From CBDUQN01 sp965369375 (GTDB lineage: Bacteria; Krumholzibacteriota; Krumholzibacteriia; Krumholzibacteriales; Krumholzibacteriaceae), in contig CBDUQN010000038.1 of the NCBI GenBank assembly GCA_965369375.1, positions 1-28,002 on the forward strand: a DNA stretch of 28,002 nucleotides. The letters are read 5' to 3'. Shown here piece after piece: positions 9,639 through 18,613 of the stretch; the stretch's first letter is position 1; the number at the start of each line of letters is the position of its first letter. A model generated the notes under the pieces. It was not told the DNA's origin, made no database searches, and saw nothing but the letters and a program-made list of their open reading frames with translations. Position numbers and translations under genes: made by a program.

Positions 9639-9791
9639 CTACTTTTCCCCGGGCTTTTTCTCCGGCAGGCGTCTCACGCTGTTCGAACGGCACTGCGAGC
9701 ATGTGCGTTCGGTGACGTTATCGGGATCGTACATGCCGGTGTACTCGTGGCCGCAGTTGAGGCATTTGAATCTCGTTTCCTTGGCAACCAT
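9639..9791 (-). CDS. Small zinc-ribbon protein at the end of the kor-hdr operon
   Basis: 50 residues. Two Cys-x-x-Cys knuckles (C10/C13 and C31/C34) flank a short GHEYTGMYDPDN loop, giving a rubredoxin/FmdB-like zinc or iron ribbon. The tail is basic. The start codon overlaps the stop of the upstream hdrA-mvhD gene by one base (TGATG), which implies translational coupling, so it belongs to the operon. Function is not known. Possible roles are a rubredoxin-like electron carrier or a metal-binding assembly factor. It is too short to be picked up by many gene callers. Confidence 0.7.
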   Translation of the reverse strand: MVAKETRFKCLNCGHEYTGMYDPDNVTERTCSQCRSNSVRRLPEKKPGEK

Positions 9792-12262
9792 CAGCTCATC
9801 GCTTTCGCTTCGGCTCTCGCCTTTCTCTTTTGCTTCTTCTCTTCTTCTTCGGCGAGCACCTTTTTGGTGAATTCGATCTCTTCCTTCGTTACCGTCGGCA
9901 GCGCCTCTTCGAGTGCACGCATCACCTTGGCGAACTTCTGCCCTTCGGCGGCGGATATCCATTCGAGCCTGAGCCGCTCCGGCCTGATGCCGAGGCGATC
10001 GAGCTTGTTCCAGAGACGGTCCACACGCTTCTGCGTCCAGTGGACGGCGTTGATGTAGTGGCAGTCGACGAAGTGGCAGCCGGAAACAAGGACCATCGGC
10101 GCGCCGCGGCGGAAGGCATGAAGCACGAACTTCTCGTCGACACGGCCCGAGCACATCGTTCGGATCAACCTGCTCGACGTCGGATACTGCAGCCGCGCGG
10201 TTCCGGCGGTATCGCCGCCCGCATAGCTGCACCAGTTGCACGCGAAGGTCAAGAGAACATCCCTTGGCTCTCCCTCGAGGATCGCATCGATCTGGGCAAT
10301 GATCTGCTCGTCGGTAAAGTGTTTCATCATGATCGCGTCCTGCGGGCACTCCGCGGCACACGCTCCGCACCCGGCGCAGGCGGCTTGGATGATGACTGGC
10401 AGCGTTTCGGTTTTTCGGTCCGCGGCGGTGATCGCATTGTAGGGGCAGACCTTGGCACAGAGCCCGCAGTAGTTGCACTTATCGGGCACGAGGAGTGAAG
10501 TGATCGCTTCGATCTTTGTTTTGCCCGCATTGAGCAGGATGCTTGCGCGCGCCGCCGAGGCGCTCGCCTGCGTAACGCTGTCCTTGACATCCTTCGGTGA
10601 CTCTATGCAGCCGGCGATGAACACGCCCTTGGTCGGCGCGTCGACCGGCTTCAGCTTGGGGTGCGACTCCATGATGAATCCGTCCGAGGTGGTTGAGAGG
10701 GTGAGGAGTTTCTTGATGCTATCACCGTCCTTGCGGGGGATCACTCCCTGAGCGAGAACGAGCATCTCGAGATCGTGCTCTTCGAGCCTGCCGGTCGTCG
10801 TGTTTTCCACCGTCAATGTCACGTTTCCCGTCTCGGCATTTTCGACGACCTCACCGGGGATACCTCGTATGTATTTGACGCCCTCCTCCTTGCTCCGCAT
10901 GTAGAGATCCTCGAATCCCTTGCCGAAGGCCCGTATGTCCATGTAGAAGACTTTCGCTTCGATGTCGGGGTAGTGATCGCAGAGCAGCAGCGTGTCCTTG
11001 ACCGTATTCATGCAGCAGATATTGCTGCAGTAGGGGTTGCCGCGTCCGTCGCGTGAACGCGAGCCGACACACTGGATGAACCCGATAGTCCGGGGGGTCT
11101 TGCGGTCGCTCGGGCGGATGAAGTGTCCTTCAGTCGGACCGCCGGCGCAGATCAGGCGCTCGAATTCCATGCTCGTGATGACATTTTCAAAGCGGGTGTA
11201 CCCGTACTCGTCGTATTCGGTCGGATCGTAGACATCCATGCCTGTCGCGGCGATGATGGTGCCGACCTCGAGGTTGACCAATTCGTCATTGTCATCGTAA
11301 TCGATGCAGTGCTTTTCACAGACCTGGGCGCACTTGCCGCAGGCGATCGGATTGTTGCCGAGACAGTTTTCCATATTGAGGACATAGGCTGATGGAACGG
11401 CCTGGGGAAACGGGAGGTAGATCGCCTTGCGCGACGAGAAGCCCTGCTGGTACTCGTCCGGCACAGCAACGGGGCAGACCTTCTCGCATTCGGCGCATGT
11501 GGTACATTCCTTGGGGTCAACGTACCGTGCCTTTTTGCGCACCGTGACGTGAAAATTGCCCACGAAGCCGGTTACCGATTCGACTTCGCTCAGTGTCATG
11601 AGCTCGACCCTCGGATGTCGACCGACATCCATCATTTTAGGACCGAGTATTCATATGGAGCAGTCCATCGTCGGGTAGGTCTTGTCGAGGGCCGCCATGA
11701 TGCCCCCGATCGTCGGTTCCTTCTCGACGAGATAGACCTGATGCCCGCCGTCGGCGAGATCGAGAGCCGCCTGGATGCCGGCGACGCCGCCGCCGATGAC
11801 GAGCGCCGCTTTCGTGACCGGCACCTCGACCTCGATCTGCGGCTCGAGGTTGCGCGCCCGCGCAACGCCGCTTCGCACGAGATCTTTCGCCTTGTCGGTG
11901 GCTTTCTCCTTCTCGCTCTGATGAACCCAGCTGCAGTGCTCGCGGATGTTGACCATCTCGTACAGGTACGGATTGAGCCCCGCGTCGGCGACACACTGCC
12001 TGAAGGTGGGTTCGTGAATCTTCGGCGTGCAGGAAGCCACCACGACGCGGTTCAGGTTGTGCTCCTTTATCGCCTTCTTGATCTCGTTCTGCCCGGGATC
12101 CGCGCAGGTGTACTTGTTCTGAATCACCGCAACGACGTCATCGAGCGTCTCGGCATACTCACTGACGGCGTTGCAGTCGATCGTGCCGGCGATATTGAGC
12201 CCGCACTCACAGACAAACACTCCAATGCGCAGCTTTTCGGGAATAGTCTTTCCATCAGCCAT
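9791..12262 (-). CDS. hdrA: Selenocysteine-containing HdrA fused to MvhD
   Basis: 823 residues from ATG 12262 (GGGAG upstream), read through an in-frame UGA at 11651-11653 as Sec204. Without recoding it would be two fragments. The N-terminal HdrA domain (about 11-140) has CECGLN and CTPKIHEP. The FAD Rossmann motif GGGVAG follows at about 155-160. The DCSIU motif at 200-204 sits where HdrA normally has Cys-x-x-Cys/Sec. Inserted iron-sulfur Cys lie at 253-263 and 300-319. The second FAD motif is GVFIAGC at about 546-552. Two ferredoxin clusters have Cys at 596-606 and 629-639. From about 669 an MvhD domain has C675, C678, C704, C729 and C734 for a [2Fe-2S] cluster. HdrA is the flavin site of electron bifurcation; MvhD passes electrons to or from a donor enzyme. 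It ends in a basic tail. Confidence 0.93.
11613..11630 (-). promoter_or_regulatory. Candidate bacterial SECIS hairpin of hdrA-mvhD
   Basis: On the coding strand this reads GGATGTC-GGTC-GACATCC, a perfect 7-bp stem with a GGUC loop. The loop begins 27 nt after the UGA, within the 16-37 nt window known for bacterial SECIS elements. A GGU-type apical loop is what SelB recognises in the E. coli fdhF element. The stem is within the coding sequence, as in bacteria generally. Confidence 0.75.
11651..11653 (-). other. UGA selenocysteine codon (Sec204 of HdrA-MvhD)
   Basis: The frame is continuous HdrA on both sides (DCSI before, ILGPKMMD after), with the UGA exactly in the second position of the conserved Cys-x-x-Cys pair. 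No indel is needed to restore the frame. The same arrangement occurs in the second hdrA gene of this operon. Confidence 0.92.
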
Positions 12263-12326
12263 GTCGTTTCTCCCGCTTTCCTCCTCGATTTGCTGCCATC
12301 CCCCCGATCGGGGCACTATTTAGAAT

Positions 12327-13466
12327 TCAACCCCTGATAGCGGAGGCTACCAGGCTTACATAATCCGTTACTGCTATATCGATATCGCTCGAATCTTCTC
12401 CTCGCTGCGCGCACCTAAAATGGATCTGACACTTCGGGCAAGCGGTGACGAGCGTCTCCGCGCCGGCGTTTTTTGCTTCAACGAGCCGGCTGTTCTGTAT
12501 CTGCTTGCTCGTTGCATCGCAGTTCATCCAGTTTGTCGTGCCGCAGCAGATAGCGCCGCGTCTGCTGTGCGCCATTTCGCGCAGCGTAACGCCCGGGATG
12601 GAGGTGATCACGCTGCGTGGTTGATCGTAGACATCGAGGTATCTCCCGAGGCGGCACGGATCCTGATATGAAACGGTCGCGCTGATTTCATGCAGTGTCA
12701 AGCGGTCCATATTTTCGGCCACGAGTTCGGTTATATGCTTTACCTCGATGCCGGCATCGCCGAGCCGTTCGGGGTAGAGTGTTTTCAGGGTGAGCGCGCA
12801 TTCCGCGCATGCCGTCACAACGGTCTTCGCGCCTGATTCGGCGATCGCCTTTAAATTGAGGCGGCCGAGTGCGTCGAAGTTCGCGAGGCGGCCGAGCCAG
12901 TAGAGGTCGTGTCCGCAGCACCGCTCGTTTTCGAGAACCACCGGTTCGATCCCGAGCGCGTTCAGGATCGTAACGGTATCACGCGCGATAGAGAGCGGCG
13001 TGAAATCGAAGTCTTTCGCGAAGAAGTCCTCGTAGTACGGAAGGCAGCCGACGAAATAGAGCACGTCACCCCTCTTTTTAACCTTCATGTCCCGCTCGAT
13101 CCAGCCGGTGCGATTCTGCTTGAGCTTTGGTGTTGCGGTCATCTCCATGATGCAGTGCAGGGCGCCGCCATGCGACGGGTTGCCTGTTTTCCCTTCCTTT
13201 ACCGCTTCGGCACGGATGTCGCGCATGAACTCTGAGTACCTCACATCGACGGGGCAACGCTCGGAGCAGAGCCGGCACGTGAGACACGACCAGAGGAGAC
13301 GGTCGTTGATCAATTCTCCCGAGCCGTAGAAGAGGCCGTTTGCCAGCATCCGCCGCGGCGAATAGCTGTGGTTGTACCTCGTGATGGGGCATACGGCGGT
13401 GCACTTGCCGCATTCGAGGCAGGCAAATGCATTGTTCTTTTTTAAATTTTCTATGGTTGTATTCAT
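12327..13466 (-). CDS. HdrD-like (HdrC-HdrB fusion) iron-sulfur protein with two CCG domains
   Basis: 379 residues. The N-terminus has two ferredoxin-type [4Fe-4S] motifs (C16/C19/C22/C26 and C61/C64/C67/C71), as in HdrC. Two CCG domains follow: C141, C183-C184, C220 and C223; then C271, C307-C308, C343 and C346. These are the HdrB-type pattern that holds the noncubane [4Fe-4S] clusters where disulfide is cleaved. The order therefore equals HdrC-HdrB in one chain, as in HdrD, GlpC/LutA and related subunits. It lies between mvhD (6 nt upstream) and the Sec-HdrA-MvhD gene (64 nt downstream). It is probably the catalytic disulfide/thiol subunit of the complex. The true substrate (CoM-CoB is not expected in bacteria) is not readable here. 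The ATG at 13466 has only a weak upstream GAAGAA site. Confidence 0.88.
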   Translation of the reverse strand: MNTTIENLKKNNAFACLECGKCTAVCPITRYNHSYSPRRMLANGLFYGSGELINDRLLWSCLTCRLCSERCPVDVRYSEFMRDIRAEAVKEGKTGNPSHGGALHCIMEMTATPKLKQNRTGWIERDMKVKKRGDVLYFVGCLPYYEDFFAKDFDFTPLSIARDTVTILNALGIEPVVLENERCCGHDLYWLGRLANFDALGRLNLKAIAESGAKTVVTACAECALTLKTLYPERLGDAGIEVKHITELVAENMDRLTLHEISATVSYQDPCRLGRYLDVYDQPRSVITSIPGVTLREMAHSRRGAICCGTTNWMNCDATSKQIQNSRLVEAKNAGAETLVTACPKCQIHFRCAQRGEDSSDIDIAVTDYVSLVASAIRG

Positions 13467-13472
13467 AACGAG

Positions 13473-14066
13473 TTACTTCTTCGGTTTCTTTCTGTGATTC
13501 AGCGGGCTCGGCCCGAGGGCCGTCACCTGCGCGACAAACTGATCGATCACATCGCCCCAGCGCGTCCCTTCCGCTGCGGAGATCCATTCGAGGGCGATCC
13601 GCTTTTCGTCGAGACCGAGTGTTTTCACGAGCGCCTTCGTCTTCTCGAACTGTTCCACGGCTTTGTAGTTGCCGAATATGTAGTGGCAGTCTCCGAAGTG
13701 GCATCCCGAGACCATGACGCCGTCCGCGCCGAGCTTGAACGCCCTCAAAACGAAGGCCGGCGTGATGCGGCCCGAGCACATCGTCCGGATGACACGGAAA
13801 TTGGGGGAGTGCTGTATCCGGTTTACACCGGCGTTATCCGCCCCAGCGTAACTGCACCAGTTGCAGGCAAAGACCACGATATTCGGAATGAATTCCTTTT
13901 TTGCGACTTTCTTCTTCGTAGCCGCTGCCCTCGCGGAGCGTTCCGCCGTTTTTGTCCTCGAGGCTTTTGCCCTCGCGGAGCGTTCCGTCCTTTTTGTCCT
14001 CGAGGCTTTTGCCCTCGCGGAGCGTTCCGCCGTTTTCTTTTTCGAAATGATCTTCTTTTCAGCCAT
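13473..14066 (-). CDS. mvhD: MvhD-like [2Fe-2S] subunit with a basic repetitive N-terminus
   Basis: 197 residues; a typical MvhD is about 130-140. Residues about 60-190 are MvhD: FACNWCSY (C68, C71), RTMCSGR (C97) and SGCHFGDCHY (C122, C127), which bind a [2Fe-2S] cluster. MvhD normally hands electrons from a hydrogenase or formate dehydrogenase to HdrA. The first 55 residues are unusual: a Lys/Arg/Ala/Ser-rich array with 14-residue repeats, encoded by a 42-bp DNA tandem repeat, much like histone-H1 or bacterial HU tails. It starts 8 nt after the double HdrA (AGGGA upstream) and is in the same operon. The tail could bind acidic partners or RNA, or be neutral expansion; its function is unknown. 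Confidence 0.88.
   Translation of the reverse strand: MAEKKIISKKKTAERSARAKASRTKRTERSARAKASRTKTAERSARAAATKKKVAKKEFIPNIVVFACNWCSYAGADNAGVNRIQHSPNFRVIRTMCSGRITPAFVLRAFKLGADGVMVSGCHFGDCHYIFGNYKAVEQFEKTKALVKTLGLDEKRIALEWISAAEGTRWGDVIDQFVAQVTALGPSPLNHRKKPKK
13927..14036 (-). repeat. 42-bp in-frame tandem repeat, about 2.6 copies
   Basis: Units at 13927-13968 and 13969-14010 plus a partial third differ by a couple of bases. They encode the 14-residue basic unit KASRTKTAERSARA in the N-terminal tail of the MvhD-like protein. The near identity of the units suggests recent expansion. Confidence 0.9.
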
Positions 14067-14074
14067 TGTTTTCC

Positions 14075-17000
14075 CTAACCGGTGAGCAGGGCCTCCATGA
14101 TGGAATTGATCTGCTCGTCGGTGAAGTGTGCCGCGGCAATCGCGCCCGTCGGGCACCAACTCGCGCATGTGCCGCATCCCTTGCACAGTGCCTGGTTGAT
14201 CTGGGCGGCCCTCACGCCCGGCACCGCCTCGATGATCGTCGGCGCGTGGAACTCGCAGATCTCGACGCACTGTCCGCACGCCCTGCAGAGCGATTGATCG
14301 ACGATGCAGGTGGTCGGTTCGATCGCGACTGTATCGTGGGATACGATGATGGTTGCCTTGGCCGCCGCTGCCGCGCCCTGTGCTATCGAGTCGGCGATAT
14401 CCTTTGGGCCGCTCACGCAACCGGCGAGAAATACCCCTTCGGTCGTTGTCTCGACGGGACCAAGCTTCGAGTGGCGCTCGAGGAAGAATCCGTCAGCGCC
14501 GCGCGGCACCTTGAGTATGTCCTGGATCTTCGCGGTGCTCTCCTCGTCAGGCACCATTGCGGCGGCGAGTACGATATAGTCGGCATCTATCACCAGCGTC
14601 CGATCGAGGGCGAGTTCCTCGATCTCGACCCGTTGAGCCAGCGAACCGTCGCCCGTTACACGGGGAAGGCGCTCGGGCGTGTACCGCACGAACCGTACGC
14701 CGAGCTCTCGCGCGTGACGATAGTGCTCCTCAGCCTTTGCTCCGACGGTGCGCATATCGCGGTGGAGAACGAGCACGTTGACCCCGCTCTCGCGCAGGCG
14801 GACCGCCTGTTTTACCGTTGTGGGACAGCAGAAGCGTGAACAGGCCGCGTTCTTCTGGGGATCACGCGAACCGACGCACTGGACAAACACAACCGTCTCG
14901 GGCTTTGTCCCGCTTATGTCGATCGTTTCCTTGCTATCGTTGAGATAATTCTCGAGCTCCTGGTTTGTTATCACGTTTTCGAAGCGGTCATAGCCGAACT
15001 CTTCCTCCGGTTTGTATATATCGGCGCCCGTCGCCAGAACGATCGATCCGACACGGAAGTTCCCGTTGGTCGTGGAGACGTCGAAATTGCCTACGAAGCC
15101 GGTGATGGAGTTGATTTCCGTCGAAGCCATCGCTTCGACACGGCTCGCCTTGATCATCTCGACCATGGTGCGGGAGAGCTCGAAGGCCGAAAGGTTCGCC
15201 GGATAGACGCGCGTCAGGTTATTGAGTGTGCCTCCGAGGCGGTTCTCCTTTTCGATGAGGTACGTTTTGAGTCCCTGTGCCTCGAGGTTGAGCGCGGCGC
15301 TCATCCCCGCCACGCCGCCGCCGATGACGAGCACGCTCTGTTTGACGGGAAGAGATTTTTTATACAGCGGCTGCAGGTGGCGCGCCCGTGCCACACCCAT
15401 CTTGATCATGTCTTTCGCCTTGTCCGTGGCTACCTTTGGGATGTTTGTATGCACCCAGGAGCATTGATCTCGTATGTTGACCATTTCGAAGAGGTACGGA
15501 TTGAGGCCGATCTGATCGCAGCTCTCCTGGAAGATCGGCTCGTGCGTGCGGGGCGTGCAGGCGGCGGCGACCACGCGGTTGAGCCGGTGCTCGACGATCT
15601 TCTCCTGAACGAGCCGCTGTCCTTCATCCGAGCAGAGGAAGAGATTGTTGTCGACGAAGACGACGTCGGGCATGCTCTCCGCGTACGTCTTGAGTGATTC
15701 GATGTCGAGCACGCCGGCGATGTTTATCCCGCAGTGGCAGAGGAATACCCCCACCCGTGGGGGACCGGAGAAATCGAGTTGAGGCTTCTCCGGCTGCTCA
15801 TCCGCTTCGGGAAGCCTGACAACGTATTTTTCCGCTTCCGCCGCAGCCCCGGAGCCCTGGGCGACCGAATCGGATACGTCGTTTACGCCCGCCGCGCATC
15901 CGCAGATATAGATTCCTTCCTTCGCCGTATGAAGGGGCGAACCGTATCGTGTTTCGACCTTGAAAAACCCGTTCTTATCGAGCTCGATACCGAGCACTTC
16001 GGCAAGCTCCCCGTTAGATCTGGACGCGACGGCGCCCGACGAGAGAACGACCATGTTGGCCCTGACACGCTTGATCTCGCCCTTTTCTCCGTCTTCGACC
16101 GCGATGATGAGATCTTTTGTAACGGGATCCTCGAAGACTTTCGACGGCCGTCCGCGCACGTAGGTGAGCTCGGGCATATCGAGCGATCGCTGGTAGAATT
16201 CCTCGAATCCCTTTCCCGCTGCCCGCACATCTATGTAGAAGATCATCAGCTCTTCGATGCCGGGCTCGTGCTGCTTGACGAGCATGCAGTCCTTTATGGC
16301 GTTCATGCAGCAGAAGCGCGAACAGTACTCGCAGCCCGCCTCTCCTCCCTCTCCCCGTGACCCGACGCATTGGATAAAGGCGATTTTCTTCGGAACCTTG
16401 CGGTCTGATGGCCGCACGATGTGACCGTGTGTCGGGCCGGTAGCGTTGAGGATCCGTTCGAATTCCATATTGCTGAGCACATTGTCGTAGATCTCATAGC
16501 CGTAGCTCGGGATCGCCGACGCGTCGTATACGTCGAATCCCGTCGCGATGATGACCGCTCCCACATCGAGCTCGAGCTCTTCGCCGGGGTCGTCGTAGTC
16601 GATGGCGTTACGGTCGCAGCTGTTGTAGCAGTTCGTGCAGACGAGGAAGTCGCCGTTGAGGCAGTGTTCGCGGTCTATGATATGGGTGTTCGGCACCGCC
16701 TGGGCGAATGGCGTGTAGATCGCTTTACGGGCACCCATCCCGACTTCGAACTCGTTGGGAATTATGACGGGACAGTTGTCGACGCAGAGCCCGCAGCCGG
16801 TGCAGAGCTCTTCGCTCACGTAGCGCGGGTGCTTTTTGACCGTCGCACGGAAGTTGCCGGGCCATCCTGAGAGACGGGTGAGCTCGGCGTTGGTGAGGAC
16901 CTCAATGTTCGGATGCCGACCGGCATCCATCATGCGGGGTCCGAGGATTCATATGGCGCAGTCCATGGTGGGGAAGGTCTTGTCGAGCTGCGCCATCCGG

Positions 17001-17134
17001 CCGCCGAGAGAAGGCGATTTTTCGACGAGGTAGACCTTTACCTGCGAAGAAGCCAGATCGAGCGCCGCCTGAATGCCCGCGATTCCTCCACCTAAAACTA
17101 AAACCCCACTTGCCTTGACTGCCTTTGGGGTCAT
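14075..17134 (-). CDS. hdrA: Double-module HdrA with selenocysteine (HdrA-HdrA fusion)
   Basis: 1019 residues from ATG 17134, with GGAGG 9 nt upstream, reading UGA at 16949-16951 as Sec62. Module 1 (about 1-440) starts directly at the FAD Rossmann motif GGGIAG and has no N-terminal HdrA domain. It has DCAIU at 58-62, ferredoxin-type Cys at 111-121 and a second FAD motif GIYICGC near 407. Module 2 (about 459-1019) begins with the HdrA N-terminal domain (FLCHCG), then GGGVAG near 606, an FAD C-terminal motif near 900, and two ferredoxin clusters (C950-C960, C984-C994). In module 2 the Cys-x-x-Sec site is degenerate: the aligned residues are Ser649 and Glu652. Two flavins per chain could split bifurcation and electron relay. 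It is followed by mvhD 8 nt later and preceded by korC. Confidence 0.92.
16911..16928 (-). promoter_or_regulatory. Candidate bacterial SECIS hairpin of the double hdrA
   Basis: On the coding strand this reads GGATGCC-GGTC-GGCATCC, a perfect 7-bp stem with a GGUC loop at the same distance from UGA as in the other hdrA (27 nt to the loop). Relative to that hairpin the sixth pair is changed from U-A to C-G, a two-sided compensatory change that keeps the stem. Confidence 0.78.
16949..16951 (-). other. UGA selenocysteine codon (Sec62 of the double HdrA)
   Basis: The reading frame is HdrA-like on both sides: DCAI before and ILGPRMMD after. The UGA falls in the conserved Cys-x-x-Cys/Sec position. 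A conventional caller would split the gene into a 61-residue and a 952-residue fragment. Confidence 0.92.
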
Positions 17135-17172
17135 AAGCGTTGTCCTCCAGATGCGGATCCTGACAGTGCCAA

Positions 17173-17742
17173 CTATTTTTTAGCCTCAGAAGCGGATTGC
17201 TTCGTTAATTCCAAGCCGTACTCGTAGCCCCTGTCGAAGGCCTTGAGATTGAGCTCTTCCGTGCCGGAGGGAACCGATGTCTCGACCGCTTTTCTCAGCG
17301 CCTCGTGCGGCACGAGTCCCGTCACTGCGCCGAAGGAACCGAGCATGACGATATTGAGAACAATCTTTCGTCCGAGTTCCTCGGCGAAACGCGTAGCGGG
17401 GACGCCGAAAGCCTTGATCTTGTTGTCATGCTTTTCCGGTTTGACGAGATCCTTTTCGTATACGAGAATGCTCTCTTCGGCCAGGGTATCCTTGTACTTC
17501 AAGTAACCGTCGTTGGACATCGCAACGAGCATATGGGGGGCGGTTACGTACGGATAGAGCACACGGTCGTCCGAGACGACCACCTGGGCGCTGCAGGCGC
17601 TACCACGCGCTTCCGGCCCGAAGCTCTGGGTCAATGTCGCGTGCTGTTCGTTGAAGATGGATGCGGCTTTGCCGATGATAAATCCGCAGAGGATGACCCC
17701 CTGCCCCCCGAGCCCCGTGATCCTGATTTCAGTCATTGCCAT
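17173..17742 (-). CDS. korC: 2-oxoacid:ferredoxin oxidoreductase gamma subunit
   Basis: 189 residues from ATG 17742, which has GGAGG 5 nt upstream; ATG 17736 is also in frame. The gene starts inside the end of korB (14 nt overlap). GLGGQGV at 10-16 and SFGPEARGS at 40-48 are hallmarks of the gamma (POR_N/catalytic gamma) domain of Por/Kor/Vor enzymes. Length fits (about 180-190). It forms the alpha-beta-gamma-delta enzyme with the three genes upstream. It oxidises a 2-oxoacid to the acyl-CoA and reduces ferredoxin. It precedes the double hdrA by 38 nt. A second gamma-type gene lies apart at 20455. Confidence 0.92.
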   Translation of the reverse strand: MAMTEIRITGLGGQGVILCGFIIGKAASIFNEQHATLTQSFGPEARGSACSAQVVVSDDRVLYPYVTAPHMLVAMSNDGYLKYKDTLAEESILVYEKDLVKPEKHDNKIKAFGVPATRFAEELGRKIVLNIVMLGSFGAVTGLVPHEALRKAVETSVPSGTEELNLKAFDRGYEYGLELTKQSASEAKK

Positions 17743-18613
17743 TGCCGCCTCCATACAGTTTGAACTTGTCACCAAAGACATTCTTGTTGTGCTCGTTGTA
17801 ACTGTCGAGATATGTGGGTTTGTCGATGTCAAGGAACTTGCCGACGGTGATCTTCGATTGGTAATCGATGTCGACCTCGTTCAGATCGGCGCCGTGACGG
17901 ATCTCACTGTTATCATGGTAGAATTTCATGAGGTTGAGGCCCGTGCCGAGCTTGTTGAGCCGCGCGTAGAGCGTCGAACAGGGAGCGATGACCTCGACGA
18001 GCGAGAATCCCGGCTTCATGATGGCTTCCTGAAAGGCCATTGTCACCCTGCGGACATGGAGCGCCGTCCAGCGGGCCACATAGACCGCTCCCGACGAAGC
18101 GGCGAGGCGGGGAATATTGAATGGGGTCTCGTAGTTTCCGTACGGTGTCGTTTTCGACCGCGCGGTGATGGGGGTTGTCGGGGCGACCTGGCCGCCCGTC
18201 ATGGCGTAGATGAAGTTGTTGACGCAGATCACGGTAATATCCATGTTGCGTCTCGCCGTGTGGATGAAATGATTGCCGCCGATCGATACGAGGTCACCGT
18301 CTCCACTGAAGACGATGACCTTCATGTCGGGGCGGGCCATATGAAGGCCGACGGCGAACGGGATCGCCCGTCCGTGCGTCGTATGGAACGAATCGAGCTT
18401 CATGTAACCCGCCACGCGTCCGGTGCACCCTATGCCCGAGACGATCGCCACCTTGTTGAGGTCGAGATCGAGATTCTTAAGCGCCTCGGCGAGCGCCGTC
18501 ATCGCCGTTCCGATCCCGCAGGTCGCGCACCAGATATGCGGTATCCGGTCCATGCGCAGCATATCTTCCATCGGATGTTCTTCTGCTGCCGGTTTCTTTG
18601 TTTTCTTGCTCAT
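17729..18613 (-). CDS. korB: 2-oxoacid:ferredoxin oxidoreductase beta subunit (TPP-binding)
   Basis: 294 residues. HIWCATCGIG (C29, C32) and GIGCTG (C63) supply the [4Fe-4S] ligands typical of beta subunits. The thiamine-diphosphate/Mg motif is GDGD at 104-107 followed by VNN at 131-133. The family is closest to the 2-oxoglutarate (Kor) type by motif pattern and by the alpha subunit next to it, but the substrate is not proven by sequence. The ATG overlaps the korA stop by 4 nt (ATGA), so translation is coupled. The end overlaps korC. Confidence 0.93.
   Translation of the reverse strand: MSKKTKKPAAEEHPMEDMLRMDRIPHIWCATCGIGTAMTALAEALKNLDLDLNKVAIVSGIGCTGRVAGYMKLDSFHTTHGRAIPFAVGLHMARPDMKVIVFSGDGDLVSIGGNHFIHTARRNMDITVICVNNFIYAMTGGQVAPTTPITARSKTTPYGNYETPFNIPRLAASSGAVYVARWTALHVRRVTMAFQEAIMKPGFSLVEVIAPCSTLYARLNKLGTGLNLMKFYHDNSEIRHGADLNEVDIDYQSKITVGKFLDIDKPTYLDSYNEHNKNVFGDKFKLYGGGNGND

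Noticed and set aside
11640..11660. Frameshift or nonsense mutation as the cause of the split hdrA
   Set aside because: The frame is the same on both sides of the UGA, both hdrA genes show it at the same motif, and each has a matching hairpin.
5125..14036. Tandem repeats considered as a CRISPR array
   Set aside because: Units abut with no spacers and all lie in frame inside coding genes.
11651..16951. Reassignment of UGA to an amino acid throughout the genome as an explanation of the in-frame UGAs
   Set aside because: korA, korB, korD, hdrC and hdrA-mvhD end naturally at UGA, so UGA is a normal stop here. Only specific redox motifs are recoded.
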